Shown here piece after piece: positions 1 through 8,325 of a stretch of 64,000 nt of DNA. Source of the stretch: Halobellus litoreus (GTDB lineage Archaea; Halobacteriota; Halobacteria; Halobacteriales; Haloferacaceae); assembly GCF_024464595.1 (NCBI RefSeq), contig NZ_JANHAW010000002.1, positions 682,001 to 746,000 of the forward strand, written 5' to 3'. The notes below the pieces were generated by a model, which saw nothing but the letters and a program-made list of their open reading frames with translations, was not told the DNA's origin and searched no databases. Position numbers and translations under genes: made by a program. Numbering within the stretch: the first letter of the stretch is position 1; each line of letters starts with the position of its first letter.

Positions 1-49
1 CAGCCATCGAAGCGAAGCCCCTTAGCGCCCGGCCCGTCTCGACTCGCGT

Positions 50-598
50 ATGCACGACGCACCAGAGGTGGCCGTCCTCCGGTACGGCCACCGCCCGGGC
101 CGGGACGACCGGATGACGACGCACGTCGGTCTCACCGCGCGGGCGCTCGGCGCGGATCGGGTGATCTTTCCCGACAACGCCGGCCAGTCCCGGGAGACGG
201 TCGAAGACATCACCGATCGCTTCGGCGGCCCCTTCGACGTGGAACTCACGGGGCAGCTGGACGCGACGATCCGCGAGTGGGACGGGTCGGTCGTCCACCT
301 GACGATGTACGGCGAGCGGGTGCAGGACGTGACCGGGGAGATTCGGGAGACGCATCGCGAAGATCCCCTCCTGATCGTCGTCGGCGGCGAGAAGGTCCCG
401 TTCGAGGTGTACGAGGCGGCCGACTGGAACGTCGGCGTCACGAACCAGCCCCACTCGGAGGTCGCCGGATTGGCCGTCTTCCTGGATCGACTGTTCGACG
501 GGCGCGAACTCGAACGCGAGTGGGAAGCCGCCGACCGCCGGGTGATACCCCAAGAACGCGGGAAGCGCGTCGTCGACGGGGACCTCGACGAGCCGTGA
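50..598 (+). CDS. trm56: tRNA (cytidine(56)-2'-O)-methyltransferase
   Basis: A 182-residue protein that matches the archaeal Trm56 family in length and sequence. The family uses AdoMet to methylate the ribose of C56 in the T-loop of tRNAs, in the cytosol. It is a SPOUT-class (alpha/beta knot) enzyme. The C-terminal knot signature is visible as IVVGGEKVPFEVYEAADWNVGV followed by a Gly/Asn/Gln/Pro-His-Ser-Glu-Val segment (residues about 107-140). The N-terminal LRYGHRPGRDDRMTTHVGLTAR region, split here only for description, is the other conserved block of the family. The start at 50 gives the usual N-terminus just before the first strand. It is the first complete gene of the window, so its upstream partner is not visible. 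Confidence 0.9.
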   Translation: MHDAPEVAVLRYGHRPGRDDRMTTHVGLTARALGADRVIFPDNAGQSRETVEDITDRFGGPFDVELTGQLDATIREWDGSVVHLTMYGERVQDVTGEIRETHREDPLLIVVGGEKVPFEVYEAADWNVGVTNQPHSEVAGLAVFLDRLFDGRELEREWEAADRRVIPQERGKRVVDGDLDEP

Positions 599-737
599 GC
601 GATCGAGGATCGAGGGCGATCGAAGAGCGAGGACGAGTCGCGAGCGGCCGCGTGATCAGTTACGGACGATCGGTTGCGTGAATAGCTACGAACGCGACAC
701 TCTCGGTGTACGTTGTCAGAGAGAACGCGAGAACGGC

Positions 738-1092
738 GGTGTAGACCTGGACGGGAGACGTTTTCCCCGACCTACACGGCCATCTGGGTCTGCCACGCCG
801 ACTTTAGCCGGAATTTCACCGGCAGTTGCCGGAGCGTTAGCCGGGTTCCCACCGGCGTTGTCGACGTAGCGTCGCCGAATTTCACGAAGTCCGCTTGCGC
901 GTACTCCGCTAGTTGGCCTTCTCCCTCGACCGCCCGGGCGGTCGAGCGTTCGGGTCGGTGCGGTCCTCCTTCGGAACCGTAACCTCGTCGCCTTCTGACG
1001 GACACTTCGGTTGTGGCTCCCAACTCGTTCCGTCTCGCCCGCGTCCGGGTGATCTGAAACGAGTCGTCCAGTGTGTCCCCGCCTTCTCGCGG
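738..1092 (-). ncRNA. Candidate structured non-coding RNA, unidentified
   Basis: The 650-base gap between trm56 and tfe has no convincing codons but dense base pairing on the minus strand. A TATA-like TTTATTATT with A-rich upstream bases lies at about 1110-1121 (minus), predicting a start near 1088-1095. Arms 1056-1065 and 1022-1031 form a 10-bp stem; two of its pairs are G-U as minus-strand RNA but A-C mismatches as plus-strand RNA, which favours the minus strand. An outer stem (1070-1078 with 1000-1006), a 22-base palindrome (925-946), a CCGGC/GCCGG hairpin near 820-833 and a terminal stem (739-744 with 772-777) follow. I looked for conserved RNase P and SRP RNA motifs and did not find them. 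Boundaries are approximate. Confidence 0.5.
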
Positions 1093-1216
1093 GAATTATA
1101 CCTACGAGCGGGGTAATAATAAATCATTTTGAATATTGTGTGAATGTTTTCCACGAGAACAACTGACGACCGCGTCGAAATAGTTCGGAGCGGACGAGCG
1201 ACCCCGCATCCGCAAC

Positions 1217-1222
1217 TTTAAA
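1217..1222 (+). promoter_or_regulatory. TATA box of tfe
   Basis: TTTAAA lies 27-32 bases before the tfe ATG at 1249. With archaeal spacing of about 25-30 bases from TATA to start site, the transcript would begin at or almost at the ATG, so tfe is probably leaderless or nearly so. Confidence 0.6.
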
Positions 1223-1248
1223 ACGACTGAGCGGCGCAACTGAGTACA

Positions 1249-1779
1249 ATGGCTTTTGAGGAGCTGCTGAACGACCCTGTCATCCAGAAGTACCTCCACG
1301 AGCTGGTCGGACCGACGGGGATGCCGGTGGCCGCGGCTCCGCCGGACGGCGAGGTGACCGACGAGGAACTCGCCGAGGAGTTGGGACTGGAACTCAACGA
1401 CGTCCGGCGGGCGCTTTTCATCCTCTACGAGAACGACCTGGCGGAGTACCGTCGGGTCCGCGACGAGGACTCCGGATGGCTCACCTATCTCTGGACCTTC
1501 CACTACGAGAACATCCCGGAGAACCTCCAGGAGGAGATGTACCGCCTCCTCGACGCGTTAGAGGAGCGTTTGGAGTACGAGCGAACCCACGAGTTCTACC
1601 TCTCGGAACCCGCGGGCATCCGCTTCGAGTTCTCCGAGGCGATGGAACAGGGCTTCCAGTGTCCGGAGACGGGTGCTCCCCTCGAACCGATGGAGAACGA
1701 CGAAATGGTCGAGGCGATGGAGCGCCGGATCGAGGAGGTCCGTGACGAACTCAACGTCGACGTGGGTCGGGACGACTGA
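1249..1779 (+). CDS. tfe: Transcription initiation factor TFE (alpha subunit)
   Basis: A 176-residue homologue of archaeal TFE/TFIIE-alpha, which helps open and stabilise the RNA polymerase-promoter complex with TBP and TFB. Residues about 1-90 form the winged-helix domain (EVTDEELAEELGL, then DVRRALFILYENDL). A helical linker (about 90-115) leads to the C-terminal zinc-ribbon region at about 116-145. There the four ligand positions read Ser119, Ala122, Cys138 and Thr141, so only one cysteine remains and zinc binding by the classical four-Cys site is unlikely. The surrounding IRFEFSEAME segment is otherwise typical of haloarchaeal TFE. The stop codon overlaps the next start (TGATG), so the downstream DUF2110 gene is probably translationally coupled. 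Confidence 0.93.
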   Translation: MAFEELLNDPVIQKYLHELVGPTGMPVAAAPPDGEVTDEELAEELGLELNDVRRALFILYENDLAEYRRVRDEDSGWLTYLWTFHYENIPENLQEEMYRLLDALEERLEYERTHEFYLSEPAGIRFEFSEAMEQGFQCPETGAPLEPMENDEMVEAMERRIEEVRDELNVDVGRDD

Positions 1780-2459
1780 TGGTCGTTCTCGCGACGAAGT
1801 GCTACGTCAGCGGTGACGCCCGCGACCGCGCGCTCGACAGTTTCGACTCCCTCGTCCGCAACGACGTCGGCGAACTCGAAGTCGGGTGGACGGTCGACGT
1901 CCGCGATGACGACTTCGTGAGCGTCGACCTGTCGGGCGAGGACGCGACCGTCGCGGCCAACGTCCTCGCGGAGACCTGGGGAGAGATCACCGACGAATTC
2001 GAGGACGGCGAAACGTACGTCGGCACGCTCGACTCCTGGGACGACGACGGCTGGGTCCTCGACGCCGGCGACGGGCGGCACGTCCGGATCGGGACCGACG
2101 AACTCGGCCTCGGGACCGGCTCGCCCGCGCAGATCCGGGACCGGTTCGGGGTCGTCCAGCACACGCCGCTTCGGTTCGTCGCCGGCGACACCCCCCGTCT
2201 CGCGGACGCGACGCGGGACCAACTGTACGACTGGACGCGCGAGGAGGGAGCCGGCCGCGTGAACGTCAACAGCGCGACCCGGGGGCAGGTCCGGGCGACG
2301 GTCAACCGGGCCGGTCACGCGAAGGACATCGTGACGGTCGAACGGCTCGGGCTCCTCGAACAGAGCATCGTCTGTCCGGAGGGGACCGACCCGCCGGGGC
2401 TGCTTGCCAGCATCGGCTCCTACCTCCGCTCGGAACTGAAGTGCGTCCTGACGTCCTGA
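1779..2459 (+). CDS. DUF2110 family protein
   Basis: A 226-residue cytosolic protein of the archaeal DUF2110 family; function not established. No transmembrane segment or signal peptide is visible. The first 120 residues are rich in short beta-strand patterns and acidic loops; the C-terminal part has a conserved-looking block with two cysteines (SIVCPEGTDPPGLL and the final KCVLTS). The ATG shares one base with the tfe stop codon. The tight link to tfe suggests a role in or around transcription or RNA metabolism, but this is inference from position only. Confidence 0.75.
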   Translation: MVVLATKCYVSGDARDRALDSFDSLVRNDVGELEVGWTVDVRDDDFVSVDLSGEDATVAANVLAETWGEITDEFEDGETYVGTLDSWDDDGWVLDAGDGRHVRIGTDELGLGTGSPAQIRDRFGVVQHTPLRFVAGDTPRLADATRDQLYDWTREEGAGRVNVNSATRGQVRATVNRAGHAKDIVTVERLGLLEQSIVCPEGTDPPGLLASIGSYLRSELKCVLTS

Positions 2460-2501
2460 GAGAGCGGAGGACCAATACATCTCGAACCCTCGAACCCACG
2501 T

Positions 2502-3296
2502 ATGAACCGACGACTCCTGCTCGCGGCCGGCTGTCTCGCCCTCCTCGCGGTCACCAGCGGCTGTCTCGGCATCGGAACCGGGCCGGTCTCCGCCGACCGA
2601 CTCGACAGCGAACCCGCGGCGCCCTACGAGTGGGAGACGAACCGCACGGCCCACGTCACGATCCAGGAGAACACGCAGTTCCGGACGGTGATGGAGACGA
2701 ACAGTTCGACGATCGAACTGTACCGCCGCGACGGCTTCGGGGGCACGAACCCGCTTTCGGTGCAGTCGGTCCGGTATCGATACCCCAACGGGACGGTGAT
2801 CACGGGGAGCGAGATCCAGAACCGCAGCGGCGAGGTCAGACAGACCCGCGACGAGACCATCGTGGCGCTGCCCGACGGCGCGCCGCCGAGCGGCGGTGCG
2901 CTCGCGTTCACCAGCGGCGGGACGCCGAAGCGCTTCACGCTCCCGACGTACGTCGAGGGCACCTACGAGGTGGTGTTGCCGCCGGATCGCCGGCTCGACT
3001 TCCCGATCTTCGGGCAGGTGTCGCCGGGCAACTACGAGACGGAGCGCGACGCGCAGGGGAGGGTCCACGTCGTCTGGGCGGAGCCGGTGACCGCCGACAC
3101 CGTCTCGATCCGGTTCTACCTCCAGCGTGACCTCTACATCTTCGGCGGGATCGTCGCCCTCGTCGGCGCGGTCGGCGGCGGCGGGCTGTTCTATTACCGC
3201 CGACAGATCGACCGACTCCGGCAGCAACGACTGGAGATGGGCATCGACGTCGAAATCGACGACGACGACGAGGGGCCGCCGCCGGGGATGCGCTGA
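2502..3296 (+). CDS. DUF5803 family membrane-anchored lipoprotein
   Basis: A 264-residue exported protein. The N-terminus is a lipoprotein signal (LLLAAGCLALLAVTSGC, lipobox cysteine at about residue 24) followed by a beta-rich extracellular part of about 185 residues with possible N-glycosylation sequons (NRT, NSS, NGT, NRS). A transmembrane helix near residues 213-235 (YIFGGIVALVGAVGGGGLFYY) is followed by a basic stop-transfer RRQIDRLRQQR and an acidic cytosolic tail. This architecture matches the haloarchaeal DUF5803 family; function unknown. It lies 42 bases after DUF2110 and may be co-transcribed with tfe. Confidence 0.75.
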   Translation: MNRRLLLAAGCLALLAVTSGCLGIGTGPVSADRLDSEPAAPYEWETNRTAHVTIQENTQFRTVMETNSSTIELYRRDGFGGTNPLSVQSVRYRYPNGTVITGSEIQNRSGEVRQTRDETIVALPDGAPPSGGALAFTSGGTPKRFTLPTYVEGTYEVVLPPDRRLDFPIFGQVSPGNYETERDAQGRVHVVWAEPVTADTVSIRFYLQRDLYIFGGIVALVGAVGGGGLFYYRRQIDRLRQQRLEMGIDVEIDDDDEGPPPGMR

Positions 3297-3366
3297 CCGG
3301 TGGAACCGGAGAGAGTTGCGAACGCGGAGGCGCTGCGCTTTTGTTCGCTTCGCGGCTACGAGACGT

Positions 3367-4065
3367 ATGCGAGTCGCAGTCGTCACCGTCGGAGACGAAC
3401 TCCTCTCGGGTGACACCGTCAACACGAACGCGTCGTGGCTGTGCGCACAGTTGACCGCGCGCGGCGTCGACGTCGAGCGCGTCACCACCGTCCCGGACGA
3501 CGTCGCCGACATCGCCCGCGTCGTCAACGAGTACCGCGCCGAACACGACGCCGTCGTCGTCACCGGCGGCCTCGGCCCTACCCACGACGACGTGACGATG
3601 GCCGGCGTCGCCGCGGCGGTCGGTCGCGACCTGGAACCGCACGAGGCGGCCCGCGAGTGGCTGACGGGCGAGGCGGGTTACACCGCCGAGGGCCTCGTCG
3701 AGGGGACCACCGACCTGCCGGCGGACGCCCGGATGCTCCCGAACACGGCGGGCGTCGCGCCGGGTGCCGTCGTGGAGGGCGTCTACGTCCTGCCGGGCGT
3801 CCCGGACGAGATGAAGGCGATGTTCGAGGGCGTCGCCGGAGAGTTCAGCGGCGAGGAGACCGTTTCGAGGACTGTCGACGTCGACGAACCCGAGAGCGAA
3901 CTGATCGACCGGCTGTCGGAGCTGCGGGAGCGGTTCGACGTCACCGTCGGGAGCTACCCCGGCGACTCGGTCCGCGTGAAACTCACCGCGACCGACGAGG
4001 CCACCGTCGACGACGCGGCGCGGTGGCTCAGTTCGCGGGTCGACCTCGTCGAAGACGCGGAGTAA
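3367..4065 (+). CDS. CinA-type molybdopterin-binding-domain protein
   Basis: A 232-residue protein with the MoCF/CinA N-terminal fold. The opening VAVVTVGDELLSGDTVNTN and the VVTGGLGPTHDDVTM block (about residues 60-75) are the signatures of the competence/damage-inducible CinA domain. Bacterial relatives carry a further C-terminal NMN amidohydrolase domain, absent here; the PNTAGVAPGA and YVLPGVPDEM segments fit CinA-type proteins better than MoaB/MogA. Related proteins act on nucleotides (ADP-ribose pyrophosphatase activity is known in full-length CinA), but the substrate here is not clear. The start at 3367 is chosen because the conserved RVAVVTVGDEL block begins immediately; the upstream in-frame extension overlaps the previous gene and is low-complexity. 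Confidence 0.8.
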   Translation: MRVAVVTVGDELLSGDTVNTNASWLCAQLTARGVDVERVTTVPDDVADIARVVNEYRAEHDAVVVTGGLGPTHDDVTMAGVAAAVGRDLEPHEAAREWLTGEAGYTAEGLVEGTTDLPADARMLPNTAGVAPGAVVEGVYVLPGVPDEMKAMFEGVAGEFSGEETVSRTVDVDEPESELIDRLSELRERFDVTVGSYPGDSVRVKLTATDEATVDDAARWLSSRVDLVEDAE

Positions 4066-4118
4066 TCGTCGAGGCGGGGAGCACCGGGCCGTCCGCGAAC
4101 GGCGAACGTCGGGACCGC

Positions 4119-4232
4119 TCAGCGGTACAAGTAGTAGAGCCAGCCGGCGGTCATCGCGAGACTGAGGAGGAGGATCACCGCGCCGGTCTCTGCGATCGGG
4201 AGGGCAACGCCCTCGGATGCGAGTGGAAGCAT
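4119..4232 (-). CDS. Small single-pass membrane protein (37 aa)
   Basis: A short minus-strand reading frame encoding 37 residues, starting at 4232. It has a short N-terminal segment, one hydrophobic helix (AVILLLSLAMTAGWLYYLY, residues 18-36) and a terminal Arg. The pattern is that of a single-span membrane microprotein. An A/T-rich TTCTTAAG element about 20-30 bases upstream (about 4254-4262) may be its promoter. The gene sits convergently with the CinA-like gene and divergently from the NAD-kinase-like gene. Function unknown. Confidence 0.55.
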   Translation of the reverse strand: MLPLASEGVALPIAETGAVILLLSLAMTAGWLYYLYR

Positions 4233-4346
4233 ACCACTCAGTTCCGAGAGACAGTTCTTAAGCGTTCATACTGTGGGCAGTGAGTACCGCTCACCCGACA
4301 TCACCGCACCGGCGGGCTTTTGCGCGCCCCGCCGTTGGGTTCGCGT

Positions 4347-5486
4347 ATGCGACTCGGGTTCGTAGTAAACCCCATCGCGGGGATGGGAGGCCGCGTCGGG
4401 CTGAAGGGAACCGACGGCAAAGTCGAGGAGGCGCGCCGCCGCGGGGCGGAACCCCGCGCGCCCGACCGCGCACGGCGGGCACTCGACGCGCTCCGTGAGC
4501 AGGTCGGCGACGACGTCGGCCTGGTGACCTGGGGCGGATCGATGGGCGCAGACTTGGCTCGGGAGAGGGGGTTCGATCCCGACGTTCTCGGCGGCCCCGG
4601 TTCGGATCCGACCGTCGGGGGCGACGGCGGCGGACCAGGGGCGAGCGGCACCGGCACGGCGAGCGAACCCGTGTCGGAGACGACCGCCGAGGACACCGTC
4701 CGAGCCGTCGAGGCGTTCCTCGATGCCGAGGTCGACCTCGTCGTCTTCGTCGGCGGCGACGGCACCGCGGCGGACGTCGCAGAGGTCGTCGAGGGGAGCG
4801 AGACGCCGATCCTCGGCGTGCCCGCGGGCGTGAAGGTCTACTCGTCGGTGTTCGCCGTCTCTCCCGAGGACGCGGCGCACGTGATCGCGACGTTCGAGCG
4901 GACCGAGCGCCGCGAGGTGCTCGACATCGACGAGGACGAGTATCGGGAAGGCGAGGTCCACCCCGAACTCCGGGCGATCGCCCGCGTCCCAGTCGCAGAG
5001 GAGTTGCAGTCCTCGAAGCAACTCGGCGGCGGCAACGTCGAGGCGCTCGCGGCGGGCGTCGCCGACGACGTCCGGGAGAGCGAGAAGACGTTCGTCCTCG
5101 GCCCGGGGAGCACCGTCGGCGCGGTCAAGGAGGAACTCGGCTTCGAGGGGTCGCCGCTCGGCGTCGACGTCTGGCGCGACGGCGAGGTGCTCGCCCTCGA
5201 CGCGAGCGAGTCCGAGATTCTGGACGCGCTCGGTCCGGCCGGCGAGAACGTCGTCATCGTCTCGCCGATCGGCGGCCAGGGGTTCGTGTTCGGCCGCGGC
5301 AACCCCCAGCTCTCCCCCGCCGTGATTCGCCGCTGTGACCTCGAAATCGTCGCCTCGCGCTCGAAACTCGACACGATCGGCGAACTCCGCGTCGACACCG
5401 ACGACCCGGACCTCGACGCCGACCTCCGCGGGTGGACGAAAGTCCGCATCGGCCGCTTCGAGCGCCGGATGATGCGGATCGTGTGA
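4347..5486 (+). CDS. ATP-NAD kinase family protein (COG3199 type)
   Basis: A 379-residue protein of the NAD kinase/diacylglycerol-kinase fold. The catalytic GGDGT motif is present (VVFVGGDGTAADVAEV), preceded by the N-terminal GFVVNPIAGMGGRVGLKGTDG block that marks the COG3199/AcoX-like branch and followed by PILGVPAGVKVYSSVFA. The C-terminal half holds SPIGGQGFVFGRGNPQLSP. The likely reaction is phosphoryl transfer to NAD or a related nucleotide, but this branch is poorly characterised. A Gly/Ser/Thr-rich insert (about residues 85-115) looks like a disordered halophilic loop. The start at 4347 is chosen because the conserved block begins there. Confidence 0.8.
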   Translation: MRLGFVVNPIAGMGGRVGLKGTDGKVEEARRRGAEPRAPDRARRALDALREQVGDDVGLVTWGGSMGADLARERGFDPDVLGGPGSDPTVGGDGGGPGASGTGTASEPVSETTAEDTVRAVEAFLDAEVDLVVFVGGDGTAADVAEVVEGSETPILGVPAGVKVYSSVFAVSPEDAAHVIATFERTERREVLDIDEDEYREGEVHPELRAIARVPVAEELQSSKQLGGGNVEALAAGVADDVRESEKTFVLGPGSTVGAVKEELGFEGSPLGVDVWRDGEVLALDASESEILDALGPAGENVVIVSPIGGQGFVFGRGNPQLSPAVIRRCDLEIVASRSKLDTIGELRVDTDDPDLDADLRGWTKVRIGRFERRMMRIV

Positions 5487-5589
5487 CGCTTTTTCGAGAT
5501 CGACGCGGATGGTATCGGACTGTGAAACTCATCGTCTCAATTATTTTAATATCGACTTATTCTAACCTCGAAATACAGACAGATAGAAG

Positions 5590-5598
5590 TTATATAAG
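5590..5598 (+). promoter_or_regulatory. TATA box of the PhoU-domain regulator
   Basis: TTATATAAG lies in an A/T-rich stretch about 50 bases before the ATG at 5643, predicting a 5' leader of roughly 20-25 nt. Confidence 0.5.
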
Positions 5599-5642
5599 CC
5601 ACATATAGTGAGGATTAAGGTCACTGAAAGCAAGGGTGTGAT

Positions 5643-6674
5643 ATGGAGACGCGTAAGGTACAGCGGTTGGGTCCCTCGACGCTGGCGATGACGCTGCCGG
5701 CGGAGTGGGCCAAGGAACACAACGTCAACAAAGGCGACGAGGTGTCGCTCCGGATGGGCGGGAAGGGCACGCTGACGGTGCTTCCGGAATCAGCGAGTCA
5801 GGAGGACTCGTCGGCGACGATCCGCGCGGACAACCTCGACGCCGACTCGCTCGAACGGGCGATCGTCGCCCAGTACGTCCTCGGGCGGCGGGTGATTCAC
5901 ATCGAGAAGAGCGACGGCGCGCTCGACTCCGAGCACATCAACGCCGTCTACAAGGCCGAAACGCAACTGATGGGCCTGGGCGTCATCGAGGAGACGCCCG
6001 ACCGGATCGCCATCCGGTGTTCGGTCGACCCCGAGGACTTCACGCTGAACAACCTCCTCGAACGGCTCGAAAACACCGGCAGCACGATGCGCGGGGAGGC
6101 GATCAAGGCGCTCGCACACGGGAACACGGACCTCGCACAGCGCGCGCTGAACCGCGAGCGACAGGCGAACAAGATCTTCGTCCTCCTGCTTCGACTGATC
6201 TTCACCGCCTACCAGAACCCGAACCTCGCTCGCGCCGTCGGCCTGGAGTCGGGGTTCCCGCTGATCGGGTACCGATCAGTGGCGAAGAACCTCGAACTGA
6301 CCGCCGACAACGCCGAGGACATCGCCAACATCGCGATGAACGCCGAGGGCCACACCCTCGACATCGACTCGGGGACGATGCGTCGCATCCGGGAGTTCAC
6401 CGACCAGGTCGACGAACTCACGAAGACGGCCGTGCAGTCCGTCGTCGAGCGCGACTACGACAAGACCGTCGAGTGCCGCACGCTGTTCCGACAGCTACGG
6501 GACCGCGAACAGGAGATCCTCAACGACCTTCCGGAGATGGAGAACGAAAAGCTGTTGCAGATCCGTGAAGTCCTCGTCAGCCTGCAACAGACCGCCCAGT
6601 ACGCGATGCGGAACGCCGAGATCGCGGCCAACCTCGCGCTGAACGAGGAGTCCGAACACGTCACGATCGGGTGA
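5643..6674 (+). CDS. PhoU-domain regulator with AbrB-type DNA-binding domain
   Basis: A 343-residue protein. Residues 1-50 form a SpoVT/AbrB swapped-hairpin domain (TRKVQRLGPSTLAMTLPAEWA, then NKGDEVSLR). The rest is helical, with two PhoU-like three-helix repeats (around residues 140-220 and 235-330) bearing acid-rich helices such as ADNAEDIANIAMN and YAMRNAEIAANLA. Haloarchaeal proteins of this design are annotated as phosphate uptake regulators; the combination suggests a DNA-binding sensor responding to phosphate or metal state. No Pst transporter genes are nearby, so the target is not shown. Confidence 0.85.
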   Translation: METRKVQRLGPSTLAMTLPAEWAKEHNVNKGDEVSLRMGGKGTLTVLPESASQEDSSATIRADNLDADSLERAIVAQYVLGRRVIHIEKSDGALDSEHINAVYKAETQLMGLGVIEETPDRIAIRCSVDPEDFTLNNLLERLENTGSTMRGEAIKALAHGNTDLAQRALNRERQANKIFVLLLRLIFTAYQNPNLARAVGLESGFPLIGYRSVAKNLELTADNAEDIANIAMNAEGHTLDIDSGTMRRIREFTDQVDELTKTAVQSVVERDYDKTVECRTLFRQLRDREQEILNDLPEMENEKLLQIREVLVSLQQTAQYAMRNAEIAANLALNEESEHVTIG

Positions 6675-6688
6675 GCGAACAGCCGACG

Positions 6689-7912
6689 TCACCCGAGCAG
6701 ACCGCCATCGTCGTCGGTCGTCGTGGCCGTCTCGGCCGGTGTCGTCGGTGTCTCCGCCGGTGTCGCCGTTTCTGTCGTCGCCGTCGTTGTCTCCGTCGGC
6801 GTCGCCGTCTCGGTCGGCGTCGGGGCGCTCGTCGTTTCGGCCCCGTCCCCGAGAATTCCGTCATCGTCGGTCGACGTCGTCTCGGTCCGGGTTTCGGTAT
6901 CCGACGGCGTCTCGGTCTGCGTCGTCGAGCCGTCGTTCTCCGCGGTCGAGTCACCACCCGGGTCAGTCGGTTTCGTCCCGAAGATGTCCGTCTCTATCGT
7001 CTCCGTGTACGTGAGCGGATCGAGCGGGACGCTCACCGTCGTCTCCGCGAGGTCTAACCGGGCGTCGAAGTCGATGCGGAGCTCTGTCACCTGGTTCCGT
7101 TCGAGGTGCGTCACCCACCACTCGTCGATCCTGTCGTTGCGGATATAGACGGTCGCCTCTACGCTCTCCGTGGACTTCGGCGGGACGACGTACTCCGAGT
7201 CGGTCGATCCCTCGCCGACGGCGACGTCGTTCATCGTGACGTCGTACCCGAGTTCGCTGACCCCGATCGGATACGGTTTCGGGTTGTACACGACGAAGGT
7301 GAGATCCATCGCCGTCCGAGAGTCCGTCACCTCGCCCCACTCCGCGCTCGTCTCGTTGACGTAGAGGACCGGATCGGAGACGAGCGGTTGGTCGGCGTTG
7401 ATCGGGCGCGTCTCCGTGGAGTTGAACTGCGAGAGCAGGTCGGTCTCGATCTGCCGGGTGACGTTCGGCGGATCGACGGTCCGTCCGAGCGTCCCCGAAG
7501 TAACCGAGGTGTCGACGGTGACAGTCGTCCGCTCGTCGTTGCGGACGTGTGAGATCCACCACGGCGGGATCCGGTCGTTGTCGGCCGCTGTCGTGACGTG
7601 CAGCGTCGAGTTGCCGGTCTCGACGGCGACGCCCTCCTTGCTCCCGTTCGCGAGCGACACGTCGTTCAGCAGCACGTCGTAGTCGACGGTGACGCCGCCG
7701 AGGGAGACGCCGATCGGGTTCGGGTTCGACACCGTGATGTCCGTCTCGACCACGGTCGTGTTCTCGTCGACCGGCCCGAACGCGTTCTCGACGCCGGCGA
7801 CCGCGGGAGCGCCGATCAGGCCCGCCGCGAACGCGCCGCCGAGCACTCCCACGGCGACCAGCGCGACGAGGACCGTCCGGAGGCGACCGCCGAGCGGGAG
7901 AATCGACCACAT
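6689..7912 (-). CDS. LEA14-type (WHy domain) membrane-anchored protein
   Basis: About 407 residues from the chosen start; longer in-frame starts exist at 7942 and 7951. The N-terminus is a transmembrane anchor (VLVALVAVGVLGGAFAAGLIG). Two LEA type 2/WHy beta-sandwich repeats follow, recognisable by the paired patterns ITVSNPNPIGVSLGGVTVDY and FVVYNPKPYPIGVSELGYDV and by the repeated D-R-I-x-x-W-W-x-x-H motif. The last 80 or so residues are a Thr/Pro/Glu-rich low-complexity tail, probably disordered or O-glycosylated. Likely extracellular; WHy domains are linked to desiccation and stress tolerance, but the function here is unproven. It converges with the PhoU-domain gene. Confidence 0.75.
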   Translation of the reverse strand: MWSILPLGGRLRTVLVALVAVGVLGGAFAAGLIGAPAVAGVENAFGPVDENTTVVETDITVSNPNPIGVSLGGVTVDYDVLLNDVSLANGSKEGVAVETGNSTLHVTTAADNDRIPPWWISHVRNDERTTVTVDTSVTSGTLGRTVDPPNVTRQIETDLLSQFNSTETRPINADQPLVSDPVLYVNETSAEWGEVTDSRTAMDLTFVVYNPKPYPIGVSELGYDVTMNDVAVGEGSTDSEYVVPPKSTESVEATVYIRNDRIDEWWVTHLERNQVTELRIDFDARLDLAETTVSVPLDPLTYTETIETDIFGTKPTDPGGDSTAENDGSTTQTETPSDTETRTETTSTDDDGILGDGAETTSAPTPTETATPTETTTATTETATPAETPTTPAETATTTDDDGGLLG

Positions 7913-8080
7913 CTCGTCCGGGGAAGACCGCGGCAGGTACATAGACCTCACGACACCGGGCGAATCGTGTCAGCACAGCGGCTCGAATGCCGGCGGGTCG
8001 TCGTCAGTCCGAAGACCGTCATCGCCGAGACGCGGACGTGAGTCGTATGAACTAAGTCGGAACCGGCACTCCTGAGTGGT

Positions 8081-8272
8081 ATGGAAACCGCAGCCGCCAG
8101 TTCCGACAAGGGATTCGGTCTGACCGTCCTCTTTTCGATCGTCGCCGTGCTCGGCGTGGCCGCGATGTTCGCCGCGGGCCTGAGCGGGGATCAGTTCGTC
8201 GCCGCCGTCGGCTTCGCCGCCGCGATCATCGCCGCCTCGCTGGCGGTGTCGGCGACGCACCTGTTCGGATGA
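8081..8272 (+). CDS. DUF7525-like small membrane protein
   Basis: A 63-residue protein with two hydrophobic helices (about residues 14-33 and 40-60) separated by a short GDQF turn, and a soluble N-terminus METAAASSDKG. It resembles the small two-helix haloarchaeal family annotated DUF7525; I assign the family from memory of the pattern. Function unknown. It is 50 bases upstream of a DUF7123 gene on the same strand. Confidence 0.65.
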   Translation: METAAASSDKGFGLTVLFSIVAVLGVAAMFAAGLSGDQFVAAVGFAAAIIAASLAVSATHLFG

Positions 8273-8325
8273 CCCCTTCGAACGGACGAGAAGCTTAAGA
8301 GCGAACCGCCCGTACACGGAGTAAA

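Noticed and set aside
738-1092. RNase P RNA or SRP RNA in the trm56-tfe gap
   Set aside because: The RNase P core motif GAGGAAAGTCC and the SRP helix 8 pattern around GGTCAGG...CGGAAGG were looked for on both strands and not found. Kept as an unidentified RNA candidate.
1596-3563. 655-codon open frame on the minus strand
   Set aside because: It covers tfe, DUF2110 and DUF5803 in antisense. High GC and Asp/Val codons leave the opposite strand free of stops; its composition (Arg/Val/Asp runs) is that of a shadow frame.
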